The notes under the pieces are model-generated. The model was not told the DNA's origin, searched no databases, and worked only from the letters and a program-made list of their open reading frames with translations. A stretch of DNA of 64,000 bases from Streptomyces sp. 1-11 (GTDB lineage Bacteria; Actinomycetota; Actinomycetes; Streptomycetales; Streptomycetaceae), in NCBI RefSeq assembly GCF_007176755.1, contig NZ_BJTV01000013.1, forward strand, positions 177,281-241,280, written 5' to 3'. This document shows positions 34,534 through 43,231 of this stretch, piece by piece (the first letter of the stretch is position 1; every line of letters starts with the position of its first letter). A program made the position numbers and the translations under genes.

Positions 34534-35313
34534 GTGCCGGTTCTCCCCGGAGCCGAGCCGTACCGCCACGAGGGCGGGGAGGTGGGACTCCTCCTCTGCC
34601 ACGGCTTCACCGGCTCGCCCCAGTCGCTGCGCCCCTGGGCGGAGCACCACGCGGCGCACGGTCTGACCGTGTCGCTGCCGCTGCTGCCCGGGCACGGCAC
34701 CCGCTGGGAGGACCTGCGGGTCACGGGCTGGCAGGACTGGTACGCGGAGGTGGACCGGGAGCTGCGGCTGCTCGCCGGCCGCTGCTCCCGGGTGTTCGTC
34801 GGCGGCCTCTCGACGGGCGCCGCGCTGGCGCTGCGGCTCGCCGCGAAGCACGGCGACGCGGTCGCGGGCGTCGTGGCCGTCAACCCGGCGAACCGGGTGC
34901 ACGGCCTGTCCGCGTACGCCCTTCCGGTGGCCCGGCACCTGGTGCGCTCGGCGAGGCGCGTCGCCGGTGACACGGCCCCTCAAGCCGCGGCGGAGCAGGC
35001 CTACCACCGGGTGCCGCTGCACGCGGCGGACTCCCTGCGGGTGTTCCTGCGCCGGCTGGACGGCGAGCTGCCCCAGGTGACCCAGCCGCTGCTGCTGCTG
35101 CGCAGCGCCCACGACCCCGTGGTCCCGGCGGCCGACTCGGCGCGCGTGCTGAGCCGGGTGTCCTCCCGGGACGTCACCGAGACCGTGCTGGAACACAGTC
35201 GCCACGTCGCGACGTTGGACCAGGACGCGGACCGGGTCTTCGAGGAGAGCCTCGCCTTCATCGGCCGGCTCGCACCCAGTACCGGCAAGGAAGGGACGGC
35301 CGCAGTTGGCTGA
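34534..35313 (+). CDS. alpha/beta-hydrolase (monoacylglycerol lipase/carboxylesterase type)
   Basis: 259 residues from GTG 34534. Oxyanion-side motif LLLCHGFTGSPQSLRPW, nucleophile elbow GLSTG near residue 94 (VGGLSTGAALALRL), acid Asp in SAHDPVVP and a His in EHSRHVATLDQD complete the triad. The layout matches bacterial carboxylesterase Est30-like and monoacylglycerol lipases. It starts divergently from the PlsC gene, which suggests glycerolipid turnover as a shared theme. It overlaps the next gene by eight bases. Confidence 0.9.
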   Translation: MPVLPGAEPYRHEGGEVGLLLCHGFTGSPQSLRPWAEHHAAHGLTVSLPLLPGHGTRWEDLRVTGWQDWYAEVDRELRLLAGRCSRVFVGGLSTGAALALRLAAKHGDAVAGVVAVNPANRVHGLSAYALPVARHLVRSARRVAGDTAPQAAAEQAYHRVPLHAADSLRVFLRRLDGELPQVTQPLLLLRSAHDPVVPAADSARVLSRVSSRDVTETVLEHSRHVATLDQDADRVFEESLAFIGRLAPSTGKEGTAAVG

Positions 35314-35881
35314 GCACGACTCCGACCGCGGGGACCGCGAGCCGGACGAGAAGGGGGTGCCCTTCGACGAGGAGGCCGCCTGGCAGGCGATCGTCGCGGG
35401 CTACGGCGCCGAGCCGCCGGACCCGCCGGGCAGCCGCCCCTTCAAGCCGGTCGAGGATCTCGCGCTGCTCGAGAAGGAAGAAGCCCCGGACGGGGGCGCC
35501 GACGGCGCCGAGGGGCCCGGTGAGCCGCGCTCCGACCGGCCGCTGGGCAGCTCGGTGGCGTTCGCGCCCGGGGTGGGCCCGCGCGACTACCGGGTGGCCG
35601 AGCCGTCCGACGACGACCTCGGCGAGGACGACGAGGGCCACTTCGTGCCGCCCGAGCCGCCGCCGCTGCCGACCGCCGACACGACCGCCAGGTTCGCCTG
35701 GCTGGGGGTCGTCGGCGGGCCGGTGCTGCTCCTGCTGGCCGTGCTGCTCGGCTGGCAGATGACCTGGTACCTGGCGACCCTGGGCATCGGCGGTTTCCTC
35801 GGCGGCTTCGTGACGCTGGTGACGCGGATGCGGACGGACGAGGACGGCGACGACGACCCGGGGCGCGGGGCCGTGGTCTGA
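35306..35881 (+). CDS. conserved membrane protein of unknown function
   Basis: 191 residues from TTG 35306, which overlaps the hydrolase stop. A long acidic, Pro-rich cytoplasmic N-terminus (about 125 residues, with EDLALLEKEE and FVPPEPPPLPTADTTARFAW) is followed by two membrane helices near residues 130-175 and an acidic tail. The PPEPPPLP-TADTTARFAW block is typical of actinobacterial small membrane proteins near this hydrolase. No function can be given. Confidence 0.8.
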   Translation: MAEHDSDRGDREPDEKGVPFDEEAAWQAIVAGYGAEPPDPPGSRPFKPVEDLALLEKEEAPDGGADGAEGPGEPRSDRPLGSSVAFAPGVGPRDYRVAEPSDDDLGEDDEGHFVPPEPPPLPTADTTARFAWLGVVGGPVLLLLAVLLGWQMTWYLATLGIGGFLGGFVTLVTRMRTDEDGDDDPGRGAVV

Positions 35882-35903
35882 CCCACTGCCCGCCGGCCCC
35901 GCG

Positions 35904-36656
35904 TCAGGAGGCCGGGATCCTGAGGGCGGCCAGGACCGGCAGGTGGTCGGTGGCCGCCCTCAGGTCGTCCTCGCGCACGCCCGGCAGGCCCAGGGGCACC
36001 CCGCAGCCGAGGACCTCGACGCCCCCGGTCGCGAAGAGGGCGTCGATGCGCTGGTGCGGGTCGGCGGCGGTGGAGGTGAACTCGCCGCCCCAGGGGCTGA
36101 CGGCCCGGCAGTCCTGGAGGGCGGCCGCGAGACGCCGGAAGGTGCGGCCGTCGGGACGCTCGTTGAGATCACCGCCCGCGACGGCGTGCTCCACGCCCAG
36201 TGCGGCGAGCCGGTCCAGGAGCATCCCGCCCTGTGCCTGCCGCTCGTCCTGCCGCAGGCTCAGGTGGCAGCTCAGGACTCCGAGGCGGGCGGCGCCGAAC
36301 GTCACGACGGCGGTGGCGAAGCCGCGCCGGTGCAGTCCCGGGGTGAGCGGCAGGAGCACGTCCTCGGTGCGCTCGACCGTAGCGCGCAGCGAGCACAGGA
36401 CCGCCGGGCCCGCGGCCGTCGCGCCCCCGGTGAGGACGACCTGGCCGGAGGCGGCCGCGAGCCGGGCCAGCTTCTTGCGCCAGCGGAAGAAGCGCGGGGC
36501 CTCCTGGACCAGGACCAGGTCGGGGGCGCAGGCGGTGATCACCCGGGCGAGCGCGTCGGTGTCGTCGCGCATCGAGCGGACGTTGTAGGCGAGGACCCGG
36601 ATGACGGCGGAACCGTCCGGTTCGGTGCGGGAGTCGGGAAGCGTCGGGGTTGCCAT
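35904..36656 (-). CDS. endonuclease/exonuclease/phosphatase family protein
   Basis: 250 residues from ATG 36656. TATGTT followed by seven bases precedes that ATG, so a leaderless start is preferred over the codon at 36668. EEP-fold motifs: LAYNVRSM with catalytic Asn, LVLVQEAP with metal-binding Glu, LSCHLSL, VAGGDLNERP with the catalytic Asp/Asn, RIDALF and ATDHLPVLA with the final Asp-His. Substrate may be nucleic acid or a phosphodiester. No signal peptide is seen. Confidence 0.85.
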   Translation of the reverse strand: MATPTLPDSRTEPDGSAVIRVLAYNVRSMRDDTDALARVITACAPDLVLVQEAPRFFRWRKKLARLAAASGQVVLTGGATAAGPAVLCSLRATVERTEDVLLPLTPGLHRRGFATAVVTFGAARLGVLSCHLSLRQDERQAQGGMLLDRLAALGVEHAVAGGDLNERPDGRTFRRLAAALQDCRAVSPWGGEFTSTAADPHQRIDALFATGGVEVLGCGVPLGLPGVREDDLRAATDHLPVLAALRIPAS

Positions 36657-36723
36657 GGTGATCAACATACGACGGTGCCCGCCGTCCCGGGACAGGATCG
36701 GCGGGCACTGCCGTACACGCTCG

Positions 36724-37677
36724 TCACATGATCGGGTCGGGCTCCCGGGCCAGGTCGGCGGCGCCCACCAGGCCCGCCTTGTTGCCGAGCTGAGCGGCGA
36801 TCACGTCGGCCACCGGACGCCAGTTGCCGCCGACCAGCCAGCGCTTGTAGGACTTGCGGATCGGGTCCAGGACCAGGTCGCCCTCGTCCGAGAGCCCGCC
36901 GCCGACGATGAACGCCGAGGGGTCGAAGAGCGAGGCCAGGTCGGCCAGTCCGGCGCCGGCCCAGCGGGCCAGCTCGCGGTAGGAGTCGACGGCCACCGGG
37001 TCGCCCTGCCGGGCGGCCATGGAGATGTGCTTGCCCTCGATGCCGTCGGGGGTGCCGTCGCCGAGGGAGAGCAGCACCTCGGCGCGCTCGGGGGTGGCGT
37101 TGGCGCGCTGCTTGGCGTAGCGCACCAGGGCGCGGCCGGATGCGTACTGCTCCCAGCAGCCCTGCGAACCACAGCCGCACAGCAGGCCGTCCGGCACCAT
37201 GCGGATGTGGCCGAACTCGGCGGCGACGCCGAAGTGGCCGCGGCGCAGCTTGTTGCCGATGATGATGCCGCCGCCGAGGCCGGTGCCGAGGGTGATGCAG
37301 ATGACGTTGCGGTGGCCCTTGCCCGCGCCGAACCTGTACTCGCCCCAGGCTGCGGCGTTGGCGTCGTTCTCGACCACGACGGGCAGGCCCACGCGGGCCT
37401 CGACCTTCTCCTTGAGCGGTTCGTTGCGCCAGTCGATGTTGGGCGCGAAGTAGACCGTGGAGCGCTGCCGGTTCACGTAACCGGCCGCACCGATGCCCAC
37501 GCCGACGATCTCGTGCCCGGCGCGCGCGCCCTCCACCGCCGAGGCGATGGCGTCCACGATGGCCTCGGGCGTGGTGGGGGTCGGCACCTTGAACGTCGAG
37601 AGGATGTTGCCTTCCTCGTCGACCACGCCGGCCGCGATCTTGGTGCCGCCGATGTCGACGCCGATGGTGAGTCCCAT
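36724..37677 (-). CDS. glkA: glucokinase (ROK family)
   Basis: 317 residues from ATG 37677, the same length and start (MGLTIGVDIGGTKIAAGVVD) as S. coelicolor GlkA. ATP motif DIGGTK, substrate motif ENDANAAAWGEYRFG, LGTGLGGGII and the ROK zinc motif CGCGSQGCWE are present. GlkA phosphorylates glucose and is needed for glucose repression in Streptomyces. It is followed by an unrelated EEP gene 68 bp downstream. Confidence 0.97.
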   Translation of the reverse strand: MGLTIGVDIGGTKIAAGVVDEEGNILSTFKVPTPTTPEAIVDAIASAVEGARAGHEIVGVGIGAAGYVNRQRSTVYFAPNIDWRNEPLKEKVEARVGLPVVVENDANAAAWGEYRFGAGKGHRNVICITLGTGLGGGIIIGNKLRRGHFGVAAEFGHIRMVPDGLLCGCGSQGCWEQYASGRALVRYAKQRANATPERAEVLLSLGDGTPDGIEGKHISMAARQGDPVAVDSYRELARWAGAGLADLASLFDPSAFIVGGGLSDEGDLVLDPIRKSYKRWLVGGNWRPVADVIAAQLGNKAGLVGAADLAREPDPIM

Positions 37678-37743
37678 GAATCCCTCAGTTCGGTCGAGCC
37701 CCGCTACGGCCAACCGTACCCGAGGCCCCGCCGTGGGAGGGCT

Positions 37744-38235
37744 TCAGTCCAGGTCGATGCGCTCCCCCGGGCCGCCGTCCTCGCCCCGGCCGGGGCCGTC
37801 GGTCCCCTCGCCCTTCGGGCCGGAGGCGCCGGTGGTCCAGCGGCGTTCCTGGTTGTGGACGGCGGACCGGTACGCGGCCAGCAGTTCGTTGCCGGCCGCG
37901 GCGAGGTGGTCGAACACGTCCGGGTTGCGCTCCAGGACGGGCTCCACGGCGGCCTTCGCCTGCTGGACGACCTGCCGTACCGCCTGCTGGGCGGCGGGGC
38001 CGGCGAGGCCCCCGAGGAGCGGGGACTGCAGGCCGGACAGCCTGTCGGCCACGGTGTCCACGAGTCTGCGCAGCTCATCGGCGGCGGAGCCCGGGGGCGG
38101 GCCCTGATCGGAGTGGCGGCGGGCCTTCTCGGCGGCGAGGTCCTCGGCGCAGGCCGTGGCCCAGGCGTCGGCGTCGGTCGCCCCCTCCTCGTGGACCTCC
38201 GCGGCGGGGTCGGATGTGGGGCGCTCTTCGCTCAT
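37744..38235 (-). CDS. DUF5304 family protein
   Basis: 163 residues from ATG 38235. Acidic at both ends, with a helical middle (ADELRRLVDTVADRLSGLQ, QQAVRQVVQQAKAAVEPVLERN) and a Gly/Asp-rich tail. The family is restricted to Streptomyces and relatives and has no known function. It lies between the ArsA-like ATPase gene and glkA, all on the minus strand. Confidence 0.8.
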   Translation of the reverse strand: MSEERPTSDPAAEVHEEGATDADAWATACAEDLAAEKARRHSDQGPPPGSAADELRRLVDTVADRLSGLQSPLLGGLAGPAAQQAVRQVVQQAKAAVEPVLERNPDVFDHLAAAGNELLAAYRSAVHNQERRWTTGASGPKGEGTDGPGRGEDGGPGERIDLD

Positions 38236-38290
38236 GGCGGACTCCTGACTACGGTTCGCCCCTACGACGTTACCCGAACGGCCCACCCGT

Positions 38291-39463
38291 TCACCGGTCC
38301 GCCGCGGGCCACAGCCCGGGGTCGGGCGCGAACCGGACGCGCAGCTCGCCCTCGCGCAGCCCGGCGCCGGCGACGGTGCAGCGGCGCAGGGCGGAGGGCA
38401 GCGGCACGATCCGCCGGAAGGGGCCGGCGCTCACCACGAGTTCGTCGCCGCGCCGGATCAGGTCCAGGTCCTCCCGTACGGCGCCGGGCAGCGGGATGTG
38501 CCAGACCAGCACCCCGTCGACGGCGAGGGAGTCGGTGACGGGCCACTCGACCGGGGCGGGCGCCTGGTTGACGCCCGGGACGGCGAGGGCGTCGAGGTCG
38601 TCGGCGCCGTGCGGGTCGCGGCCGAGGTGCGGCACGCAGTGGACGTCGTGCTCCGCCTGCCACTCGGCGAGCGTCTTGCGCTGCTGCGCCAGGAGCCCGG
38701 CGAGCCAGGTGTCGGGCACGGTGTCGGGCAGCACCCGGTTGGCGACCAGGCTCTCGGTGCGCAGTCCGCGCAGGGCGAGGCCGAGGCGGGCGGTGCGGAC
38801 CGCGTCGGCGCCGGCCGGACCGGGTTCGGCGACCAGGCGCACGGTGGTGTGCCGGTCGGTGAGCACGGCCTCCACCGCGGCGAGTTCGGTGTCCCAGCGG
38901 GCCGCCGTCTCGTACAGCCACTGCGCGGGCATCGGGACGCCGGCCAGCCGGCCGAGGACCGGGCGCAGGGCGCGGGCCGCCTGCCGCTCGGGCGGGAGCA
39001 GCCGGCGCAGGTAGCGGCGCAGTTCCTCCGGGAGGGCGAGCAGCGGGAGGGCCTGCGGCAGGGGCGGGAGGTCGACGACGAGGAGGTCGTAGCGCTCGGA
39101 GAGGGCGGCGTCCCGCAGGGCGCGCAGGAAGGAGAGTTCCTGGGCGCCGGGCAGCGGGGTCACCTCCTCGGCGTCCAGCCGGGCGGCGCCGAGCAGGTCC
39201 AGGACGTTCGCGGCGCGGGTCTGGAAGGCGGTGAGGTCCTGCCGGAAGCGGTCGGCCGCGTCGGGGCGCCAGACGGTGAGGTTCCCGGCGGCCTCGGCGG
39301 GGACCGGTCCTGTCCCGGTGCCCAGCGCCGCGCCGAGGGTGTCGGTGTGGTCCGCGCCGAGCAGGACGGTGCGGGTGCCTGCGGCCGCGGCGCGCCGTGC
39401 GGTGGCGGCCGCGACGGTCGTACGGCCGCCGCCGCCCGGGCCCGTGATCAGGAGGGTGCGCAT
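38291..39463 (-). CDS. ArsA/GET3-like ATPase with altered P-loop
   Basis: 390 residues. The N-terminal deviant Walker A reads GPGGGGRTT (residues 8-16) with Arg14 where Lys is expected, as in GKGGVGKTT of ArsA. A Walker B-like DLLVVDLPPLPQ and an ArsA-type LVANRVLPDT follow. The C-terminal 80 residues form a beta-rich Hsp20-like domain (LVWHIPLPG, LVVSAGPFRRIVPLP) seen in actinobacterial ArsA-like proteins. M. tuberculosis Rv2184c is the positional match. No arsenic genes are near, so arsenite transport is unlikely. Confidence 0.87.
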   Translation of the reverse strand: MRTLLITGPGGGGRTTVAAATARRAAAAGTRTVLLGADHTDTLGAALGTGTGPVPAEAAGNLTVWRPDAADRFRQDLTAFQTRAANVLDLLGAARLDAEEVTPLPGAQELSFLRALRDAALSERYDLLVVDLPPLPQALPLLALPEELRRYLRRLLPPERQAARALRPVLGRLAGVPMPAQWLYETAARWDTELAAVEAVLTDRHTTVRLVAEPGPAGADAVRTARLGLALRGLRTESLVANRVLPDTVPDTWLAGLLAQQRKTLAEWQAEHDVHCVPHLGRDPHGADDLDALAVPGVNQAPAPVEWPVTDSLAVDGVLVWHIPLPGAVREDLDLIRRGDELVVSAGPFRRIVPLPSALRRCTVAGAGLREGELRVRFAPDPGLWPAADR

Positions 39464-39605
39464 GAGGGTGAACGGTAACGGAAGGGCGCGGCGGCGGCTG
39501 CCGGTGCCGCGGCCGGGCGGCGTCCCCGGGGGCGCCGGAGCCGCGGGCGGCGGGAGGCCTCCGCCCCGGGTCCGCGGGCGGCCTCGGCGGGACCCGCGCC
39601 GGCGC

Positions 39606-40046
39606 TCAGCGGTCCGACTCCACGCGCTTCTTCAGGCCCGCCAGGGCGCGGTCGATGATGACCTTCTCGGCCTTGCGCTTGATCATGCCGAGCATCGGGA
39701 TCTTGACGTCGACGGTGAGCCGGTAGGTCACCTCGGTGGCGCCCTGCCCGGCCGGCTTCAGCAGGTAGGAGCCGTCCAGCGAACGCAGCATCTGGGACTT
39801 CACCAGCGTCCAGGAGACCTCGTGCTCCCCGGTCCAGGTGTAGGCCAGCGTCTGGTCGTCCTTGATGGCGCCGGCGTCCATGACGAGGCGGACCTGCTCG
39901 GCCCGGCCCCGGCCGTCGGTCGCGAGCACCTCGGCCTCCTTGACCTCGCCGGTCCAGTCCGGGTAGCGGGCGAAGTCGGCGATCACCGCCATGACGTCGG
40001 CCGGAGCCGCCTCGATCGTGATGCTCGAACTGGTGTGTTCCGCCAT
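39606..40046 (-). CDS. SRPBCC (START-like) protein, Rv2185c type
   Basis: 146 residues from ATG 40046 with GAGGAGCC upstream. Typical small START/polyketide-cyclase-like fold: ITIEAAPADVMAVIADFARYPDWTGEVKEAEVL at the N-terminus, a beta-sheet core and a long C-terminal helix (KAEKVIIDRALAGLKKRV). It probably binds a hydrophobic ligand. Rv2185c of M. tuberculosis holds the same place beside the ArsA-like gene. Specific ligand unknown. Confidence 0.87.
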   Translation of the reverse strand: MAEHTSSSITIEAAPADVMAVIADFARYPDWTGEVKEAEVLATDGRGRAEQVRLVMDAGAIKDDQTLAYTWTGEHEVSWTLVKSQMLRSLDGSYLLKPAGQGATEVTYRLTVDVKIPMLGMIKRKAEKVIIDRALAGLKKRVESDR

Positions 40047-40172
40047 CGCCGTGGCTCCTCCAGATGCGGACCGAAGAGACTCTTGCCGTGCGCGGACCGC
40101 GCACGTGTGTGCAGCGTGAAGGCTACCGCGCCCCCGACCAGCCGCCTTCACCCCGTCCGCGTCGGCGTTCCG

Positions 40173-40970
40173 TCACCATTCCAGGGCCCACGGCCGGCCG
40201 GTGCCCGCGAAGTGCCCCACGTTCACGCACTCGGTCGCGCCGATCCGCATCCGGCGCGCCAGCGGCTGGTGGACGTGCCCGAACAGGGCGAACCGCGGTC
40301 TGGTGCGGCGGATGGCGTCCAGCAGCGCCCTGCTCCCCCGCTCGAAGCGGCGCGCGACCGTGTCGTAGACCAGTTCGGGCACCTCCGGCGGGATGTGGGT
40401 GCACAGCACGTCCACCTCGCCGACCGCCTCGATCTTCGCCGCGTACTCCTCGTCGTCGATCTCGTACGGCGTGCGCATCGGCGTCCGCAGTCCGCCGCCG
40501 ACGAAGCCGAAGGTCCGGCCGGCGATCTCCACCCGCTCGCCGTCCAGCACCGTGGTGCCGGGCCGGGCGTACTCCCGCCACAGAGGCGGCATGTCGACAT
40601 TGCCGTAGGTGGCGTACGTCGGCGTCGGGAACGCGGCGAACAGCTCGGCGTACTGCTTGCGCACCGCACGCTCGATCGCGGCGGCCCGGTCGGTGCCGAT
40701 CCCGGCCCACAGCCGGGCCCCGAAGGCGCGCGCCTCCTCGAACCGGCGGGCGGTGCGCAGCTCGACGATGCGGTCCGCGTTCTCCTCGCCGAACAGGTCG
40801 GGGAAGATGCCGCGCGAGTGGTCGGCGTAGTCGAGGAAGAGGACGAGGTCGCCGAGGCAGATCAGGGCGTCCGCCCCCTCGCCGGCCCGGGCGAGGTCAC
40901 GGGCGTTGCCGTGCACGTCGCTGACCACGTGGACGCGGGTGCGTCGGCCGCCGGCCGGTGTGGTTGCCAT
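40173..40970 (-). CDS. metallophosphoesterase
   Basis: 265 residues from ATG 40970. Calcineurin-type metal motifs: VVSDVHGNARDL (D-x-H), LICLGDLVLF (GD), YGNVDMP (GNxD), LCTHIPPE and FALFGHVHQPL (GHxH). These form a di-metal phosphoesterase site. The substrate is not predictable. The start region shares a 17-bp identical block with that of the EEP gene at 36656. Gene fragments to 40979 would add three residues. Confidence 0.87.
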   Translation of the reverse strand: MATTPAGGRRTRVHVVSDVHGNARDLARAGEGADALICLGDLVLFLDYADHSRGIFPDLFGEENADRIVELRTARRFEEARAFGARLWAGIGTDRAAAIERAVRKQYAELFAAFPTPTYATYGNVDMPPLWREYARPGTTVLDGERVEIAGRTFGFVGGGLRTPMRTPYEIDDEEYAAKIEAVGEVDVLCTHIPPEVPELVYDTVARRFERGSRALLDAIRRTRPRFALFGHVHQPLARRMRIGATECVNVGHFAGTGRPWALEW

Positions 40971-41277
40971 GGTGATCAAGGGTAGGCGGCGCGCGGCCCT
41001 TGTGAACAGTGCCGGTCCGGCCTGCGGTTACTCGCCGGTCGGTTGTGCCGTGGACTACTGTGCGCGAAGGAACGCCAACCTGTGTGACGCAGCGAACATC
41101 TCACCGGGACCCCCTGTCGTAGAGGCCATACCGGCGGGTAACGTCCGGGCCGTCCAGTCGTGCTCTGGATTTCAACATGTGAATCGGCATGTGGTTCCCG
41201 GAGCACTCCCGAGCCTTGGACCGCACCGTCGCATCACACAGAGTCGTGGCGCCGGCGCCCTATGAGGAGCAGCAGTC
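40971..41277. other. 307-bp intergenic region upstream of the acyl-CoA ligase gene
   Basis: No supported gene or strong hairpin is seen. The region is less GC-rich than average and contains TACTGT near 41056, which may be a -10 box, and GAGGAG just before the TTG start at 41278. It probably holds divergent promoters. Confidence 0.4.
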
Positions 41278-43074
41278 TTGCGCGAGTTCAGCCTTCCGGC
41301 TTTGTACGAGGTCCCTGCCGACGGCAACCTGACCGACATCGTCCGCAGAAACGCCGCGCAGCATCCCGACGTCGCCGTGATCGCCCGCAACGTGGGCGGT
41401 GTCTGGCAGGACGTGACGGCGACCCGGTTCCTCGCCGAGGTGCGCACCGCCGCCAAGGGCCTCATCGCCGCCGGTGTGCAGCCGGGCGACCGGGTGGGGC
41501 TGATGTCCCGCACCCGGTACGAGTGGACGCTGATGGACTTCGCGATCTGGAGCGCGGGCGCGGTGACCGTGCCGGTGTACGAGACCAGTTCGCCGGAGCA
41601 GGTGCAGTGGATCCTGTCCGACTCGGGCGCGACCGCCTGTGTCGTGGAGCTGGACGGCCACGCGGCCGCCGTGGAGTCGGTGCGCGCCTCGCTGCCCGCG
41701 CTGAAGCACGTCTGGCAGATCGAGGCCGGCGGCCTGGAGGAACTGGCCCGGCTCGGCCAGGACGTCGCGGACGCGACCGTGGAGGAGCGCGGCTCGCTCG
41801 CCCGCGCCGACGACCCGGCGACGATCGTCTACACCTCCGGCACGACGGGCCGCCCCAAGGGCTGTGTGCTCACCCACCGCAGCTTCTTCGCCGAGTGCGG
41901 CAACATCGTCGAGCGGCTGCGCCCGCTGTTCCGCACCGGCGAGTGCTCGGTGCTGCTCTTCCTGCCGCTGGCGCACGTCTTCGGCCGGCTGGTGCAGATC
42001 GCCCCGATGATGGCGCCCATCAAGCTGGGCTGCGTGCCGGACATCAAGAACCTCACCGACGAACTGGCCGCGTTCCGGCCGACCCTGGTCCTCGGTGTGC
42101 CGCGCGTCTTCGAGAAGGTCTACAACACCGCCCGCGCCAAGGCGCAGGCGGACGGCAAGGGCGCGATCTTCGACAAGGCGGCGGACACCGCGATCGCCTA
42201 CAGCAAGGCGCTGGACACCGCTTCCGGCCCGGCCCTCGGCCTGCGGATCAAGCACAAGGTCTTCGACCGGCTGGTCTACAGCAAGCTGCGCGCGGTCCTC
42301 GGCGGCCGCGGCGAGTACGCGATCTCCGGCGGCGCCCCGCTGGGCGAGCGGCTCGGCCACTTCTTCCGCGGCATCGGCTTCACGGTGCTGGAGGGCTACG
42401 GCCTGACCGAGTCCTGCGCGGCGACCGCGTTCAACCCCTGGGACCGGCAGAAGATCGGCACGGTCGGCCAGCCGCTGCCCGGCTCGGTGATCCGGATAGC
42501 GGACGACGGCGAGGTGCTGCTGCACGGCGAGCACCTGTTCAAGGAGTACTGGAACAACCCGGGCGCGACCGCCGAGGCGCTGGCCGACGGCTGGTTCCAC
42601 ACCGGCGACATAGGGACCCTGGACGAGGACGGCTACCTGCGCATCACCGGCCGGAAGAAGGAGATCATCGTCACGGCGGGCGGCAAGAACGTGGCCCCGG
42701 CCGTGATCGAGGACCGGATCCGGGCGCACGCGCTCGTCGCCGAGTGCATGGTGGTGGGCGACGGGCGGCCGTTCGTCGGCGCGCTGGTCACCCTCGACGA
42801 GGAGTTCCTCGGCCGCTGGGCCGAGGAGCACGGCAAGCCGGCCGGCTCCACCGCCGCGTCGCTGCGTAAGGACCCCGAGCTGCGGGCGGCGATCCAGTCG
42901 GCGATCGACGACGGCAACGCGGCGGTGTCCAAGGCGGAGTCGGTGCGCAAGTTCCGCGTCCTGACCGAGCAGTTCACGGAGGAGTCGGGCCACCTCACCC
43001 CGTCCCTGAAGCTCAAGCGGAACGTGGTGGCGAAGGACTACGCGGACGAGATCGAGGCGATCTACGCCAAGTAG
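41278..43074 (+). CDS. long-chain fatty acid-CoA ligase (FadD15-like)
   Basis: 598 residues from TTG 41278 with GAGGAG upstream. The AMP-forming signature TIVYTSGTTGRPKGC lies near residue 185, then LEGYGLTESCA, GWFHTGDIGTLDEDGYLRITGRKKEIIV and the C-terminal catalytic Lys region LKRNVVAKDY. It activates fatty acids to acyl-CoA in the cytoplasm. Positional match: fadD15 (Rv2187). It faces the PimB'-like gene convergently. Confidence 0.93.
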   Translation: MREFSLPALYEVPADGNLTDIVRRNAAQHPDVAVIARNVGGVWQDVTATRFLAEVRTAAKGLIAAGVQPGDRVGLMSRTRYEWTLMDFAIWSAGAVTVPVYETSSPEQVQWILSDSGATACVVELDGHAAAVESVRASLPALKHVWQIEAGGLEELARLGQDVADATVEERGSLARADDPATIVYTSGTTGRPKGCVLTHRSFFAECGNIVERLRPLFRTGECSVLLFLPLAHVFGRLVQIAPMMAPIKLGCVPDIKNLTDELAAFRPTLVLGVPRVFEKVYNTARAKAQADGKGAIFDKAADTAIAYSKALDTASGPALGLRIKHKVFDRLVYSKLRAVLGGRGEYAISGGAPLGERLGHFFRGIGFTVLEGYGLTESCAATAFNPWDRQKIGTVGQPLPGSVIRIADDGEVLLHGEHLFKEYWNNPGATAEALADGWFHTGDIGTLDEDGYLRITGRKKEIIVTAGGKNVAPAVIEDRIRAHALVAECMVVGDGRPFVGALVTLDEEFLGRWAEEHGKPAGSTAASLRKDPELRAAIQSAIDDGNAAVSKAESVRKFRVLTEQFTEESGHLTPSLKLKRNVVAKDYADEIEAIYAK

Positions 43075-43231
43075 GCCGCCTGCTGAGAGCGCGTCACGGC
43101 GCGGGTCCCCGGCGGGGCCCCGCGCCGACGGCGTCCGTGCCCACAGCCGGCCGGCAGGCGCCCGCCGGCCCGCGTCCGTCCAGGGCCCGCCGCGAGAGCG
43201 GCCTCGCCGCCGGAGGCAGGCCGCCGTCGTC

